Source: JAVBMJ01 sp031552535 (GTDB taxonomy: Bacteria; Bacteroidota; Bacteroidia; Bacteroidales; Rikenellaceae). Taken from it: 7,377 nt of DNA. This document shows positions 1-7,335 of this stretch, piece by piece. Each line of letters begins with the position of its first letter. Position 1 is the stretch's first letter. The notes below the pieces were generated by a model. The model was not told the origin of the DNA. It worked only from the letters and a program-made list of their open reading frames with translations, and ran no database searches. Made by a program: the position numbers and the translations under genes. The stretch is taken from contig JAVBMJ010000014.1 in assembly GCA_031552535.1 (NCBI GenBank), positions 1 through 7,377 on the forward strand. The letters run 5' to 3'.

Positions 1-17
1 AGTAGTGTCCACTAAAA
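1..17 (+). repeat. left terminal inverted repeat of the small element
   Basis: The sequence is AGTAGTGTCCACTAAAA. It pairs with 186-202 in inverted orientation, with one mismatch. Bases 3-17 recur identically at 7240-7254. The core AGTGTCCACT is itself partly palindromic (AGTG, TC, CACT). Confidence 0.8.
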
Positions 18-129
18 GCACAAAGCAATCCTTTTAAATAGCTGAAAAACAATTTATTGCAGGCGATCTTAACGCGCAACGATTTGAATTACTAAATGCG
101 ATAAATTTCATTTTGCCCACAAAATCATA

Positions 130-144
130 TATTGATTATCAATA
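130..144. repeat. short palindrome inside the small element
   Basis: TATTGAT and ATCAATA are seven-base arms around a single T. It lies in the part of the element with no counterpart in the visible part of the right-hand insertion sequence. It may be a host or transposase binding site or simply chance in AT-rich DNA. Confidence 0.35.
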
Positions 145-185
145 AGTTGTATTTTTAAAGTCGGGCAAATTTCGATTGAGCAAGT

Positions 186-202
186 TTTGAGTGGACACTA
201 CT
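186..202 (-). repeat. right terminal inverted repeat of the small element
   Basis: This is the reverse complement of 1-17 except at one position. AGTGGACACTACT at 190-202 matches the left end perfectly. The flank to its right begins GACACATTACC. Confidence 0.8.
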
Positions 203-233
203 GACACATTACCAAAAGTTGTGATGCGGGTTT

Positions 234-2825
234 TCAGCGAATGAGGTTTTCGAATGAGGATGAGTACTTCTGCCCCATTACCTGTTCGTATTCCCGTGTG
301 AAGAGGTCGAAGGTCGCACGTGCAGTCCCCAACCTTTTTAACGCCACCAGGGCCCGGCACTTCTCCCTGACGGAGTTTTCGTCGAGCGAGTCGAACTGCA
401 AAACCGCATCCGAGATCCTGATCTTGATTTTCGGGTTTTCGTTCGTCGCATCACTCCCCAGGTATGCGGACAATATAGCCACTATGGAATCTGTGTAGTC
501 GGCCTTGAACCTGTCGAGCCAGTCGAATTGCATATTGGGCAGTAATTGCCCCTTGAGGGCTATGCAGGTGGCCTGTTCGATGTCGCTCAGGTTGACTGAC
601 GACGCGACGGAGAGATTCTTTATCGCGTTGGTGGCGTAGATATAATCGCAGTAGCTGCCGTCGTTCTGCCGGAATTGCCAGTATCCTCCCGATGTTATGA
701 TCTCGAAGGAGCCTACTTGCTCCAGTAGTGCCCGCAGTTTGCTGATATTGACGCTACGGTTGTTGCGGGCACTCTCCTCGCTCTTGTCCGGCCACAGGTA
801 TTCCCGGAGCCTTATGTCGGAAATTCCCTTGTCGCCGCGGACCGAGTATAGTACCAATAACGACAGTAATTGCCGGACGACAGGAGAAAATTCCGTCGTG
901 ATATCCCTGTGGGCGCCGTCGATAATGTGGAAACCTCCCAGCAGATATATCCCCGGATCTTTGGCTACCGCCGTGACCGTATCGCCGCTTCCCCGGGCGT
1001 GCCCTGAATCGCCCGAGATCCCATGTGCGTCTTTTATTACAGGTGATCCGTGTATCACAGGTGATCCGTGCCCTATTGCCCTTTTTTTCCGCCTGAAGAC
1101 CCATGCCCCAACAGCTCCCGCAACTACCGTCACGACGACCACCATCCATACCCATCTCGTTATGCCTGGCTCTCCTCCCGTCTGAGCTAACGGTAACACA
1201 GGGCTGTCTATCGAATATATATCGACATGGTATGTATTGCCTCCTGCGCAGGCAATCGTAACAGCGAAATAACGTTCCATGGAGTCGTTGTAGAGCAGGT
1301 CGGCATCCGATTGCGTATCACGGAAACGATACGGTATCGTATCTGCAAGAGCTATTTGCTCCCCTGTGGCAAGATCGATGTCCTTAAGCACCAGGTATGA
1401 CTGGAAGCGGTGCGGCGAGAAGAACAGCCCCTTTGCATGGTTCCCGTCATCATCCACCACAAGGGAAGATGCCACCACCTCGTTGTTTTCCGACGGCGGG
1501 TTGCCCCACATCCGGGTCAGGGAAAAATCGCTGAGGTCTAACCGGAAAAGATCGTTGTAAATATGTATTCCGTACTCCTGAAGCCCCAATTCATTGCCCA
1601 CGCCACCGAAAACCCACACCGCAGAAGGCGTGACACCTATCGAACTGAGGTAGCGCGGCGAAACCGACGAATCGAGTTCCGTGGTCCGGATCTCTCCGGC
1701 AGGCGATATGATGTTCATGTCGCGCCGGTATTTATGGAACCCGTAACCGAACAACTGCACTATCGACGAGTCTGTGGGAGATATAAATTTGATATGGTGC
1801 AGGTTGGCGGCTTCGCGTGCGCGCTTCACGGGACGGCTCCACTCCCTGCGGTCGAAATCGAAAAACGACAACACCTCGCCTCCGGCCTGTTCCACATCGT
1901 AGAGAACTATCTGCCCGCGTCCGGGATGGTAAAGAAACTGGTCGGAAAGCCTGTCCACAGGCAGTGGCGGCGAGAAAGGATAGTCGTAGATGCTGTCCGA
2001 CACGGGGTCGAAACGGTAGACGTGGTCGCGCGAAACAAAGAACAACTGGCCTGTTGCCGGGGCCGTCAATGCGAATATCTTCGAGTCCGACTCGAAATGG
2101 CGCACGCGGGTCCAGTGCATATGCCTGTCCACGCTCCATGCGGGATTGGCTACCGAAGCTGCCATTTTGCCGCGCAGGTCATATATCAGTTCGCCGGCAG
2201 GGGGGTCGGACAATGGCCAGCGGTAGTTCTCTTTGCCCCTGGAAAGGCTCACGGTGAGATTTCTGAGGATTATGGGCGCCACGTCGGTAGTCGAAAACCC
2301 CGCCACCGAATTCATCCCGAAACATATCTGCACCGAACGGTCGGCGGGTAGTTTCAACCCTTCGGCAATATTGCGCCCTTTCTCGGATATCGAAAACGTG
2401 TCGCCGTCGGCAAAAAATTCTATGTCGATCCTGTTCCACGCGAGCATGTCGACGGGTCGTCCGTCGGGTGCCGATATCTTCGACAGGAGTTGGCCTTCTT
2501 TTATTATACACAGGTAGGCCTCCTCGCCCGACGGGTTGTTGAGAAGTACATCGACGTTTGTCGCTCCGCCTATTATTATGCGGCATATGTATCCGAACCT
2601 GTCGGCTCCCGGTTTGACCTGGACGTCGAACGAAACGCCGAGATATTTTCCCAATCTGATTTTACCCTCTTGCGAGGGTACGGTCAGCGAAGTGCGTTCG
2701 TCCTGGTTCTGTTCGTAAGAACGGAATACAAGCCCGCCCTGATAGCCGTTACTGCTATTGGATGCAAAAAGCGCCATAATAATGGCGGTGACCAGTATGT
2801 AACCTATGCGCTTTGTTGAGATCAC
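234..2825 (-). CDS. membrane-spanning sensor-regulator: LamG-like and Kelch-like exterior, SARP/OmpR-type winged helix interior
   Basis: The product is a predicted one-component transcription regulator of 863 residues that crosses the inner membrane. From the GTG start, residues 1-25 form a signal peptide or membrane anchor (ISTKR, then a hydrophobic run). About 31-198 resemble a concanavalin/LamG-like lectin fold. About 199-545 are propeller-like, with a Kelch-type unit (VWVFGG, then NDLFRLDL) near 403-433. Residues 558-577 are a transmembrane helix followed by RRKKR, which places the C-terminus in the cytoplasm. A Gly/His/Asp-rich linker follows. A winged-helix domain (about 627-720, including LREYLWPDKSEESARNNRSVNISKLRALL) and a BTAD-like helical domain run to the end. 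An in-frame TTG lies upstream at 2876, but a promoter box overlaps those codons, so GTG at 2825 is preferred. The ligand is unknown; sugars or envelope polymers are a guess from the folds. There is no kinase or receiver domain. The ending is typical of the family, so the gene appears intact despite the nearby element. Confidence 0.82.
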   Translation of the reverse strand: MISTKRIGYILVTAIIMALFASNSSNGYQGGLVFRSYEQNQDERTSLTVPSQEGKIRLGKYLGVSFDVQVKPGADRFGYICRIIIGGATNVDVLLNNPSGEEAYLCIIKEGQLLSKISAPDGRPVDMLAWNRIDIEFFADGDTFSISEKGRNIAEGLKLPADRSVQICFGMNSVAGFSTTDVAPIILRNLTVSLSRGKENYRWPLSDPPAGELIYDLRGKMAASVANPAWSVDRHMHWTRVRHFESDSKIFALTAPATGQLFFVSRDHVYRFDPVSDSIYDYPFSPPLPVDRLSDQFLYHPGRGQIVLYDVEQAGGEVLSFFDFDRREWSRPVKRAREAANLHHIKFISPTDSSIVQLFGYGFHKYRRDMNIISPAGEIRTTELDSSVSPRYLSSIGVTPSAVWVFGGVGNELGLQEYGIHIYNDLFRLDLSDFSLTRMWGNPPSENNEVVASSLVVDDDGNHAKGLFFSPHRFQSYLVLKDIDLATGEQIALADTIPYRFRDTQSDADLLYNDSMERYFAVTIACAGGNTYHVDIYSIDSPVLPLAQTGGEPGITRWVWMVVVVTVVAGAVGAWVFRRKKRAIGHGSPVIHGSPVIKDAHGISGDSGHARGSGDTVTAVAKDPGIYLLGGFHIIDGAHRDITTEFSPVVRQLLSLLVLYSVRGDKGISDIRLREYLWPDKSEESARNNRSVNISKLRALLEQVGSFEIITSGGYWQFRQNDGSYCDYIYATNAIKNLSVASSVNLSDIEQATCIALKGQLLPNMQFDWLDRFKADYTDSIVAILSAYLGSDATNENPKIKIRISDAVLQFDSLDENSVREKCRALVALKRLGTARATFDLFTREYEQVMGQKYSSSFENLIR
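1036..1071 (-). repeat. 18-base in-frame tandem repeat in the linker of the sensor-regulator
   Basis: Two 18-base units lie head to tail and share ACAGGTGATCCGTG at 1039-1052 and 1057-1070. On the coding strand they give GSPVIHGSPVIK in the cytoplasmic linker between the transmembrane helix and the winged helix. This is a recent in-frame duplication and a possible slippage site that would change linker length by six residues per unit. Confidence 0.85.
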
Positions 2826-2849
2826 TTCATTCTGCGGGTTCTTCAGATG

Positions 2850-2880
2850 CAAAAATACGAAAATTCCGGAGAACAAGAAA
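2850..2880 (-). promoter_or_regulatory. Bacteroidetes-type promoter of the sensor-regulator gene
   Basis: On the minus strand, TATTTTTG (2857-2850) matches the TAnnTTTG -7 consensus. TTTC (2880-2877) stands 19 bases upstream as a near-match to the TTTG -33 box. The GTG start at 2825 lies 24 bases beyond the -7 box, giving a short leader. This position argues against translation from the upstream TTG at 2876, which would lie upstream of the transcription start. Confidence 0.68.
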
Positions 2881-2910
2881 CTGTCCGTACCTTACATGTG
2901 AGCGTAGTGA

Positions 2911-2934
2911 CAATTTTTTGAAATGAAAAAATTG
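2911..2934. promoter_or_regulatory. perfect inverted repeat between divergent promoters, candidate operator
   Basis: CAATTTTTT (2911-2919) and AAAAAATTG (2926-2934) are exact nine-base inverted arms around GAAATG. The site lies 30 bases upstream of the -33 box of the minus-strand gene and 43 bases upstream of the -7 box of the plus-strand gene. This suits a dimeric regulator acting on either promoter. It could also form an RNA hairpin, but it is upstream of both predicted transcription starts. The regulator that binds it is not shown by the sequence. Confidence 0.5.
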
Positions 2935-2977
2935 GTGCGTTATGGGCCCCTAACGGCAAATCTCACATTTTTATCCA

Positions 2978-2985
2978 TACTTTTG
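2978..2985 (+). promoter_or_regulatory. -7 promoter box for the S13 peptidase gene
   Basis: TACTTTTG is an exact match to TAnnTTTG. No TTTG-like -33 box is seen at the usual distance; that region reads GGCA. The promoter may therefore be weak or need an activator. The ATG at 3032 is 46 bases downstream. Confidence 0.5.
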
Positions 2986-3031
2986 TCCGGGATAAAGAAT
3001 GTGAATCACCGTCAATAGATAAACTGTCCGA

Positions 3032-4525
3032 ATGAGAAGATACCTTTACCTGGGATTGGTCCTTCTTCTTGTGCCGTACGCATGGGATGCGGCGGCTAAG
3101 AAAAAGCCGGTCTCCAAAAGCGAAAAATCAGAACTTGTGGAGTATATCGACGCGCTGGGGCGCGACTCGCTGTTGCGCCACGCTTCGTGGAGCATACGTG
3201 TCGTGGACCTCGACAACGGTTCGGTGGTGGTATCCCACAACGAACAGGCGAGTCTCATCCCGGCGTCGAACATGAAGGTCGTGACCACCGGCGCCGCGCT
3301 GCTACTGCTGGGCCCTGATTACCGGTTTACCACCACCCTGTCCTACGACGGCGAGATAACGGCCGACTCCACGCTGTGCGGCAACCTCTATGTCGCGGGC
3401 GGCGGCGACCCTTCCCTGGGTTCTTCGGTCTGGCCCGCAACATCGCCCGATTCGGTTTTCAGGGTCTGGACCGCAGCCATTAAAGCCGCGGGGATAAAAA
3501 AAATAACCGGGAGTGTCAATGCCGACGTTACCGGGGTGTTCGACGACAGCTACCGTTCGCTGTCGTGGAACTGGGGCGATATAGCCCTGGGGTACGGTGC
3601 CGGGACAAACCCGTTGCAATTCGCCGACAACCGGTTCAGAATATCGCTCACGGCGGGTGCCGCGGTGGGCGATGAGGCGTATGTAAGCCCGGCGCAACCC
3701 TATGTCCCGGGGTGCGTGATCGAGAACCGTACGGTGACCACGCGTGCCGACAGCGCTTTCGACGTCGACATCCTCAGTTCGCCCTATTCATCACGGGTCA
3801 TAGTTACGGGCGGAGTGCCTATGGGCAAAAAACGGCTGGCTATCAATGCCGCCATGCCCGATCCTGCATTGGCGTGCGTGTGGCACTTCGACTCCCATCT
3901 TCGCAGTGGCGGCATTGCAACATCGGGAAATATCGGGGTTTGCCGCACAAAGCCCGACTCTGTCGCACGAAGATACACAATACTCGTATACCCCTCGCCT
4001 CCGCTCTCGGAACTTATCTCCGAAACCAACAAGAACAGCAACAATTGTTATGCGGAGAGCCTGCTGAAGATCATAGGATATGAAAAGTCTGGCACCGGTT
4101 CCACCAAAGCCGGCGCACGGGCCATATCGCAACTATTGCGGCAAAAGGGCATGGGTAAAGACAGCGGGTTCAACCAGGCCGACGGTAGCGGAATATCGCG
4201 CAAGAATTTTATCACCACGGCATTCATGTGCGACTACCTGCTCATGATGAGCCGCAGTGAACAATTTGCGGCCTTCCATAAGTCGCTGCCTGTAGCCGGA
4301 GTCGACGGTACGATGAAGAACCTGATGCGCGGGCAGGCCGGCGAAAAACGCGTGGCAGCCAAAAGCGGCACAATGGAATTTGTGCGCGGGTACTCGGGAT
4401 ACGTAACGACAAGGGGAGGGCACAGGCTCTGTTTTTCTGTCGTGTTCAATAACTACTTGTGTCCGGCTACTGCGATATCCAGGCGGCTTTGCGACCTGAT
4501 GAACCTGATGGCAGCGATGGATTAG
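3032..4525 (+). CDS. dacB: D-alanyl-D-alanine carboxypeptidase/endopeptidase, family S13 (PBP4 type)
   Basis: This penicillin-binding protein removes the terminal D-alanine from peptidoglycan stem peptides and can cut D-Ala-mDAP cross-links in the periplasm. All three active-site motifs of the serine family are present and ordered. They are SNMK (nucleophile Ser79, Lys82) within SLIPASNMKVVTT, SNN (336-338), and KSG (444-446), which replaces the more common KTG. The conserved DGSG (384-387) followed by SRKN lies between the last two. Residues 1-22 form a signal peptide (MRRYLYLGLVLLLVP, cleaved near AAA). A long insertion between the first and second motifs is typical of S13. The length of 497 residues is normal and the gene is complete. 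It is transcribed divergently from the sensor-regulator gene and converges on the AsmA-like gene, so it is probably monocistronic. Assignment to the family is firm; the balance of carboxy- and endopeptidase activity cannot be read. Confidence 0.95.
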   Translation: MRRYLYLGLVLLLVPYAWDAAAKKKPVSKSEKSELVEYIDALGRDSLLRHASWSIRVVDLDNGSVVVSHNEQASLIPASNMKVVTTGAALLLLGPDYRFTTTLSYDGEITADSTLCGNLYVAGGGDPSLGSSVWPATSPDSVFRVWTAAIKAAGIKKITGSVNADVTGVFDDSYRSLSWNWGDIALGYGAGTNPLQFADNRFRISLTAGAAVGDEAYVSPAQPYVPGCVIENRTVTTRADSAFDVDILSSPYSSRVIVTGGVPMGKKRLAINAAMPDPALACVWHFDSHLRSGGIATSGNIGVCRTKPDSVARRYTILVYPSPPLSELISETNKNSNNCYAESLLKIIGYEKSGTGSTKAGARAISQLLRQKGMGKDSGFNQADGSGISRKNFITTAFMCDYLLMMSRSEQFAAFHKSLPVAGVDGTMKNLMRGQAGEKRVAAKSGTMEFVRGYSGYVTTRGGHRLCFSVVFNNYLCPATAISRRLCDLMNLMAAMD

Positions 4526-4538
4526 GAAACCGTTTCCT
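4524..4538. repeat. small palindrome overlapping the peptidase stop codon
   Basis: AGGAAAC and GTTTCCT are exact seven-base arms around a single C, beginning within the TAG stop codon. A one-base loop is too tight for a normal RNA hairpin, so in RNA the stem would open to fewer pairs. No T-run follows. It may be chance or a small protein-binding site. Confidence 0.35.
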
Positions 4539-4569
4539 CCGTTGTGCATTTGAAAATGTCTCAAAACGA

Positions 4570-4624
4570 GATATGAAGTGAACCCCAAAAGTTGGACAAC
4601 AACTTTTGGGGTTCGCTTCATATC
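4570..4624. terminator. long hairpin in the convergent gap, probable bidirectional terminator or palindromic repeat
   Basis: Two 25-base arms (4570-4594 and 4600-4624) surround the loop GACAA and match except for one position, which would still form a G-U pair in one RNA. Both arms carry the core AACCCCAAAAGTTG. The hairpin lies 44 bases after the peptidase stop and 37 bases past the stop of the AsmA-like gene, where it could end transcription from either side. No clear U-tract follows, so it is not a classical intrinsic terminator. The stretch CCCCAAAAGTTGGACA recalls the terminal repeats of some IS3-family elements, so it may have arisen from two such ends joined head to head. That resemblance is from memory. 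Confidence 0.62.
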
Positions 4625-4661
4625 GAGACTCCTTCATCTATCTTGAAACGCCCTATGCCCC

Positions 4662-7226
4662 CTACTTCTTCTTAAACATATCCAATACCTTGTTCACGGC
4701 ATTGCCGACTTGCTTTGTCGCCTCGTCGGTGGCTTTTTCCTGCAGGGCTTTTGATGCATCGTCGAGGGTTTGCTTTGCCGGATCCTCCGTTGCCGTTGTA
4801 TCGGACGATGTGGAGGCAGAGGTAAGGTATTTGGGTTTGGCAAGACTCATTGTCATATTCTGGGTGGTTCCACCCAGCGCGATCCCGACATTGACGGTTT
4901 TGGGCGCCAAAGATCCCGCCACAGCCCCCAAGGTACCCAACGATGAAAGATAGCCGCTCACCGCCGAACTCGCCTTGGCGGTAGGTATCTGCAGATCTAT
5001 CTGTGCGTTAACGCTTTTGTCGAGTCCGTATTCGCCGCCTATTGCCATATGGGTGTTGCCTATCTTCAGGTTGAAGGGCTTTATCCCCACTTTGCCCTCG
5101 TGCACCGAGAATGATGCGTTGATGTTCTTAAGCATGTTCGACCCCTCTTTCAGGCCCACCAACGAGGCTATTTTATCGAAGGTCCCCGTGTCGACCAGCC
5201 GCAGGCTGTCGGCCTGGATGCTTCCCACGGCGCTCAGCGCAGCCATTACCGGATTGAGGTTCTGGTCGAGGCGGTCGGCGAAATTGAAGTCGAGCGAAAC
5301 CTTACCACCCATCTGTCCCAGGATCGGGAGTACCCCGGCGAACATATCGAACGACGATACGAGATCTTTGACATCTATCTTTTTGAGCGACATATTCATG
5401 CTGGTCTGGGCTGAAGAAGTATCCTCGGCACGGTAGTTTCCCGACAGAGCCATAGTCCCGCCTGCAAAACGCGTTGTGAAGTTGTCGAGGACCAAAGCCC
5501 CGTTTTTGATCCCCACGCCGCCCGACGCGTCGGTCAGAGTAAGGTTGTCATAGAGGATTTTGGCTACCTTCGCCTTCATCGTAAAGTCGACATTCGACGG
5601 CAGCACTATCACCGACATCGGCGCCGATTCGCCCTTCTCCGTTTCGGTTCCCGTACCGGCAAGTATTTCGTTGCAATCTATCAGATTAGACGATAGTGAG
5701 AGAGATCCTTTGAGCGTCTCCTTTTTCAGAGCGTACCCCAGAAAGTTATCGAGGCGTCCCGATGCCTTTATGTCGCTGCGTCCCAGTGCGCAATCGAGCG
5801 TGCGCAGCTCTACGTACCGGGGAGTGAAATTGAGGTGCCCCTCCGATATTTTCATCGGTAGGGGCAGGTCTTCGACCTTGGCGTTGAAGTTCTGCACGCC
5901 CAACATGCCGTTGAGATTCAGGCGGTCGTATTGTTGCTTTTCAATAGCCGACATCCGGCCCGCAAAGTCGATATCCGCCGTCACTATCCCCGAAAGGTCG
6001 ACCCCTTCGAGCGGAAGAGCGTCACGTAGCGAAGCGAAGTCGATCTTGCCCTTGAGGCTGGCCTTCATGTCGGCGTCGGTTGCGGGGGTAAGCACACGGG
6101 CCGTGGCATCGAAGGGGTTGGACCCCAGTTCGAAATGGAACCTGGTGAGGTCGACGACGCTCTTCGAGTTGTCGTTGCCGTCGTAATGAGCACTGGCGTC
6201 GATTGTTATGTCGTTGATCGACTTGGGCAGCGAAGCGTATTTGATGTACCCGTCGTCGACTTTCAGCAGCGCGTCGACCACCGGCATAGACGTTTTTCCG
6301 TAGACTCCTTTCACGCTGCCTTCCAGAGCCAGTGTGCCGCGCGTGTCGACATCTTTGACCTCGGGCAGCAATGAAGCGGGAACCATCTGCAGCAAGGTCT
6401 TAAGCGATGAGGTGTGGGCCGCATATGTAAGGTCGAGCGCCAGATCGTCGTTCTGCTCCATTTTCACCGTTCCGTCGACGGCCAGCGCGATGCGGTTGAC
6501 GTCGAGCGTTGTTTCGCGCAACGTGAAAAGCATCTCCTTCAGGTCGGCGTCGACGTTAGACCTAAGTGCGAGGGCCACCCCCGACAACCAGCGTGTGCCG
6601 TCCATGGCCATCGTCAGGTTGCGGCACGAAGCAGCGATATTGAGCACGGTGCGGGTATCCGAAAGGTCGCCGGCAAGGGTGAAATAAAGGCTGTCGAGCC
6701 CTGCAGCTATTTTCCCGGGCACATCTTCATACACCACCAGGGCGTTATCTATCGCAAAACGTTTGATTTTCATCGAAAAACCTGATGATTCCCCATCCTC
6801 GTCCTCTTCCGCGGCACTCTCTTTTGTTATATCCCAGTTGGCCGTAGAGTCGGCGGCCACCCTTGCGAAGACGCGCGGCGAACGTATCCCGACGACCTTA
6901 ATGTCGATCATCCCGCGCGAAATGTAGGACATGAGGTTGATCGAGGCGTCGATCCGCTTCACGCTGGCCAGCGTGTCGCCTTCGAATGTGCCGATCCCTG
7001 CCACCGACAGATCGTCGAGGGCTACGCTCAGATAGGGAAAATTCCTGATGAGCGAGATGTCGACACCCGCGAAGTCGACCACCGCGTTGAGGTTCTTGTT
7101 GGCCATATCCTTGGCCAGCGTTTCGAGTTTGCCCTTGAAGAGCACAGGTACCAGAATTACAGCCAGCAACAACAGCCCGACCAGCGACCCCGCTGAGATC
7201 AGTGCTATTTTCAATCCCTTTTTCAT
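4662..7226 (-). CDS. AsmA-like envelope protein
   Basis: The product is an 854-residue protein with one N-terminal inner-membrane helix (residues 6-28, after MKKGLK) and a long beta-rich periplasmic part. The N-terminal portion, with FPYLSVALDDLSV at about 63-75, then a membrane-to-periplasm AsmA pattern and KIKRFAIDNALVVYEDV near 153-169, matches the AsmA family. Members of the wider family are long beta-groove proteins tied to phospholipid transport and outer-membrane homeostasis. An acidic linker (EEDEDGE) lies at 140-146. The C-terminal region (about 600-800) resembles the AsmA C-terminal domain. The tail (about 810-854) is a charged, Ala-rich helical stretch ending in FKKK, possibly a coiled coil. 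ATG at 7226 fits the membrane anchor; only 13 bases separate it from the insertion-sequence end. No promoter box lies in those 13 bases. The gene is uninterrupted. The exact lipid or partner cannot be read from sequence. Confidence 0.85.
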   Translation of the reverse strand: MKKGLKIALISAGSLVGLLLLAVILVPVLFKGKLETLAKDMANKNLNAVVDFAGVDISLIRNFPYLSVALDDLSVAGIGTFEGDTLASVKRIDASINLMSYISRGMIDIKVVGIRSPRVFARVAADSTANWDITKESAAEEDEDGESSGFSMKIKRFAIDNALVVYEDVPGKIAAGLDSLYFTLAGDLSDTRTVLNIAASCRNLTMAMDGTRWLSGVALALRSNVDADLKEMLFTLRETTLDVNRIALAVDGTVKMEQNDDLALDLTYAAHTSSLKTLLQMVPASLLPEVKDVDTRGTLALEGSVKGVYGKTSMPVVDALLKVDDGYIKYASLPKSINDITIDASAHYDGNDNSKSVVDLTRFHFELGSNPFDATARVLTPATDADMKASLKGKIDFASLRDALPLEGVDLSGIVTADIDFAGRMSAIEKQQYDRLNLNGMLGVQNFNAKVEDLPLPMKISEGHLNFTPRYVELRTLDCALGRSDIKASGRLDNFLGYALKKETLKGSLSLSSNLIDCNEILAGTGTETEKGESAPMSVIVLPSNVDFTMKAKVAKILYDNLTLTDASGGVGIKNGALVLDNFTTRFAGGTMALSGNYRAEDTSSAQTSMNMSLKKIDVKDLVSSFDMFAGVLPILGQMGGKVSLDFNFADRLDQNLNPVMAALSAVGSIQADSLRLVDTGTFDKIASLVGLKEGSNMLKNINASFSVHEGKVGIKPFNLKIGNTHMAIGGEYGLDKSVNAQIDLQIPTAKASSAVSGYLSSLGTLGAVAGSLAPKTVNVGIALGGTTQNMTMSLAKPKYLTSASTSSDTTATEDPAKQTLDDASKALQEKATDEATKQVGNAVNKVLDMFKKK

Positions 7227-7304
7227 AATATTATGTCATTAGTGTCCACTAAAAATTCATAAAAGTTCTTTGAAATAGTTGAAGTTCAATTTGTTACAAG
7301 AGTT

Positions 7305-7335
7305 TTTCGAGTCAACGGATTTAAAATTAGTTTTG
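7305..7335 (+). promoter_or_regulatory. promoter of the transposase gene
   Basis: TTTC (7305-7308), a 19-base spacer and TAGTTTTG (7328-7335) fit the Bacteroidetes -33/-7 pattern with the same spacing and -33 variant as the sensor-regulator promoter. The transposase ATG is 19 bases downstream. The equivalent part of the small element has lost the -7 box. Confidence 0.6.

Larger units (their letters stand above)
1..202 (+). mobile_element. MITE-like non-autonomous derivative of the IS4-type element
   Basis: This is an AT-rich segment bounded by inverted ends: AGTAGTGTCCACT at 1-13 and its exact reverse complement at 190-202, continuing for three more matching bases after one mismatch. Its left part is collinear with the insertion-sequence end at 7240 onward. 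Bases 3-17 equal 7240-7254, and further shared blocks include AAATAGxTGAA and CAATTTxTTxCA at the same spacing, with about 43 of the first 58 positions identical by eye. The similarity fades near base 100, where the right-hand copy runs on into a transposase gene. No coding region fits inside. The simplest reading is an internally deleted relative carrying both ends but no transposase. It lies 31 bases past the stop codon of the sensor-regulator gene. The target duplication cannot be checked because the window begins at the element's edge. Confidence 0.72.

Noticed and set aside
211..223. ACCAAAAGTTGTG downstream of the regulator stop, similar to the hairpin core at 4582-4595
   Set aside because: Only one half-site is present with no inverted partner, so the match is too short to call a second copy or a terminator.
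139..360. Minus-strand 73-residue open frame crossing the small element and the end of the regulator gene
   Set aside because: It overlaps the regulator in another frame and crosses the element boundary at base 202, so a real gene here is very unlikely.
1563..2351. 262-residue plus-strand open frame inside the sensor-regulator gene
   Set aside because: It lies antisense to a clearly coding gene, has an Arg/His-rich composition typical of shadow frames, and shows no recognisable domain or promoter.
5560..6186. 208-residue plus-strand open frame inside the AsmA-like gene
   Set aside because: Ser/Arg-rich composition and full overlap with the continuous AsmA frame mark it as a shadow.
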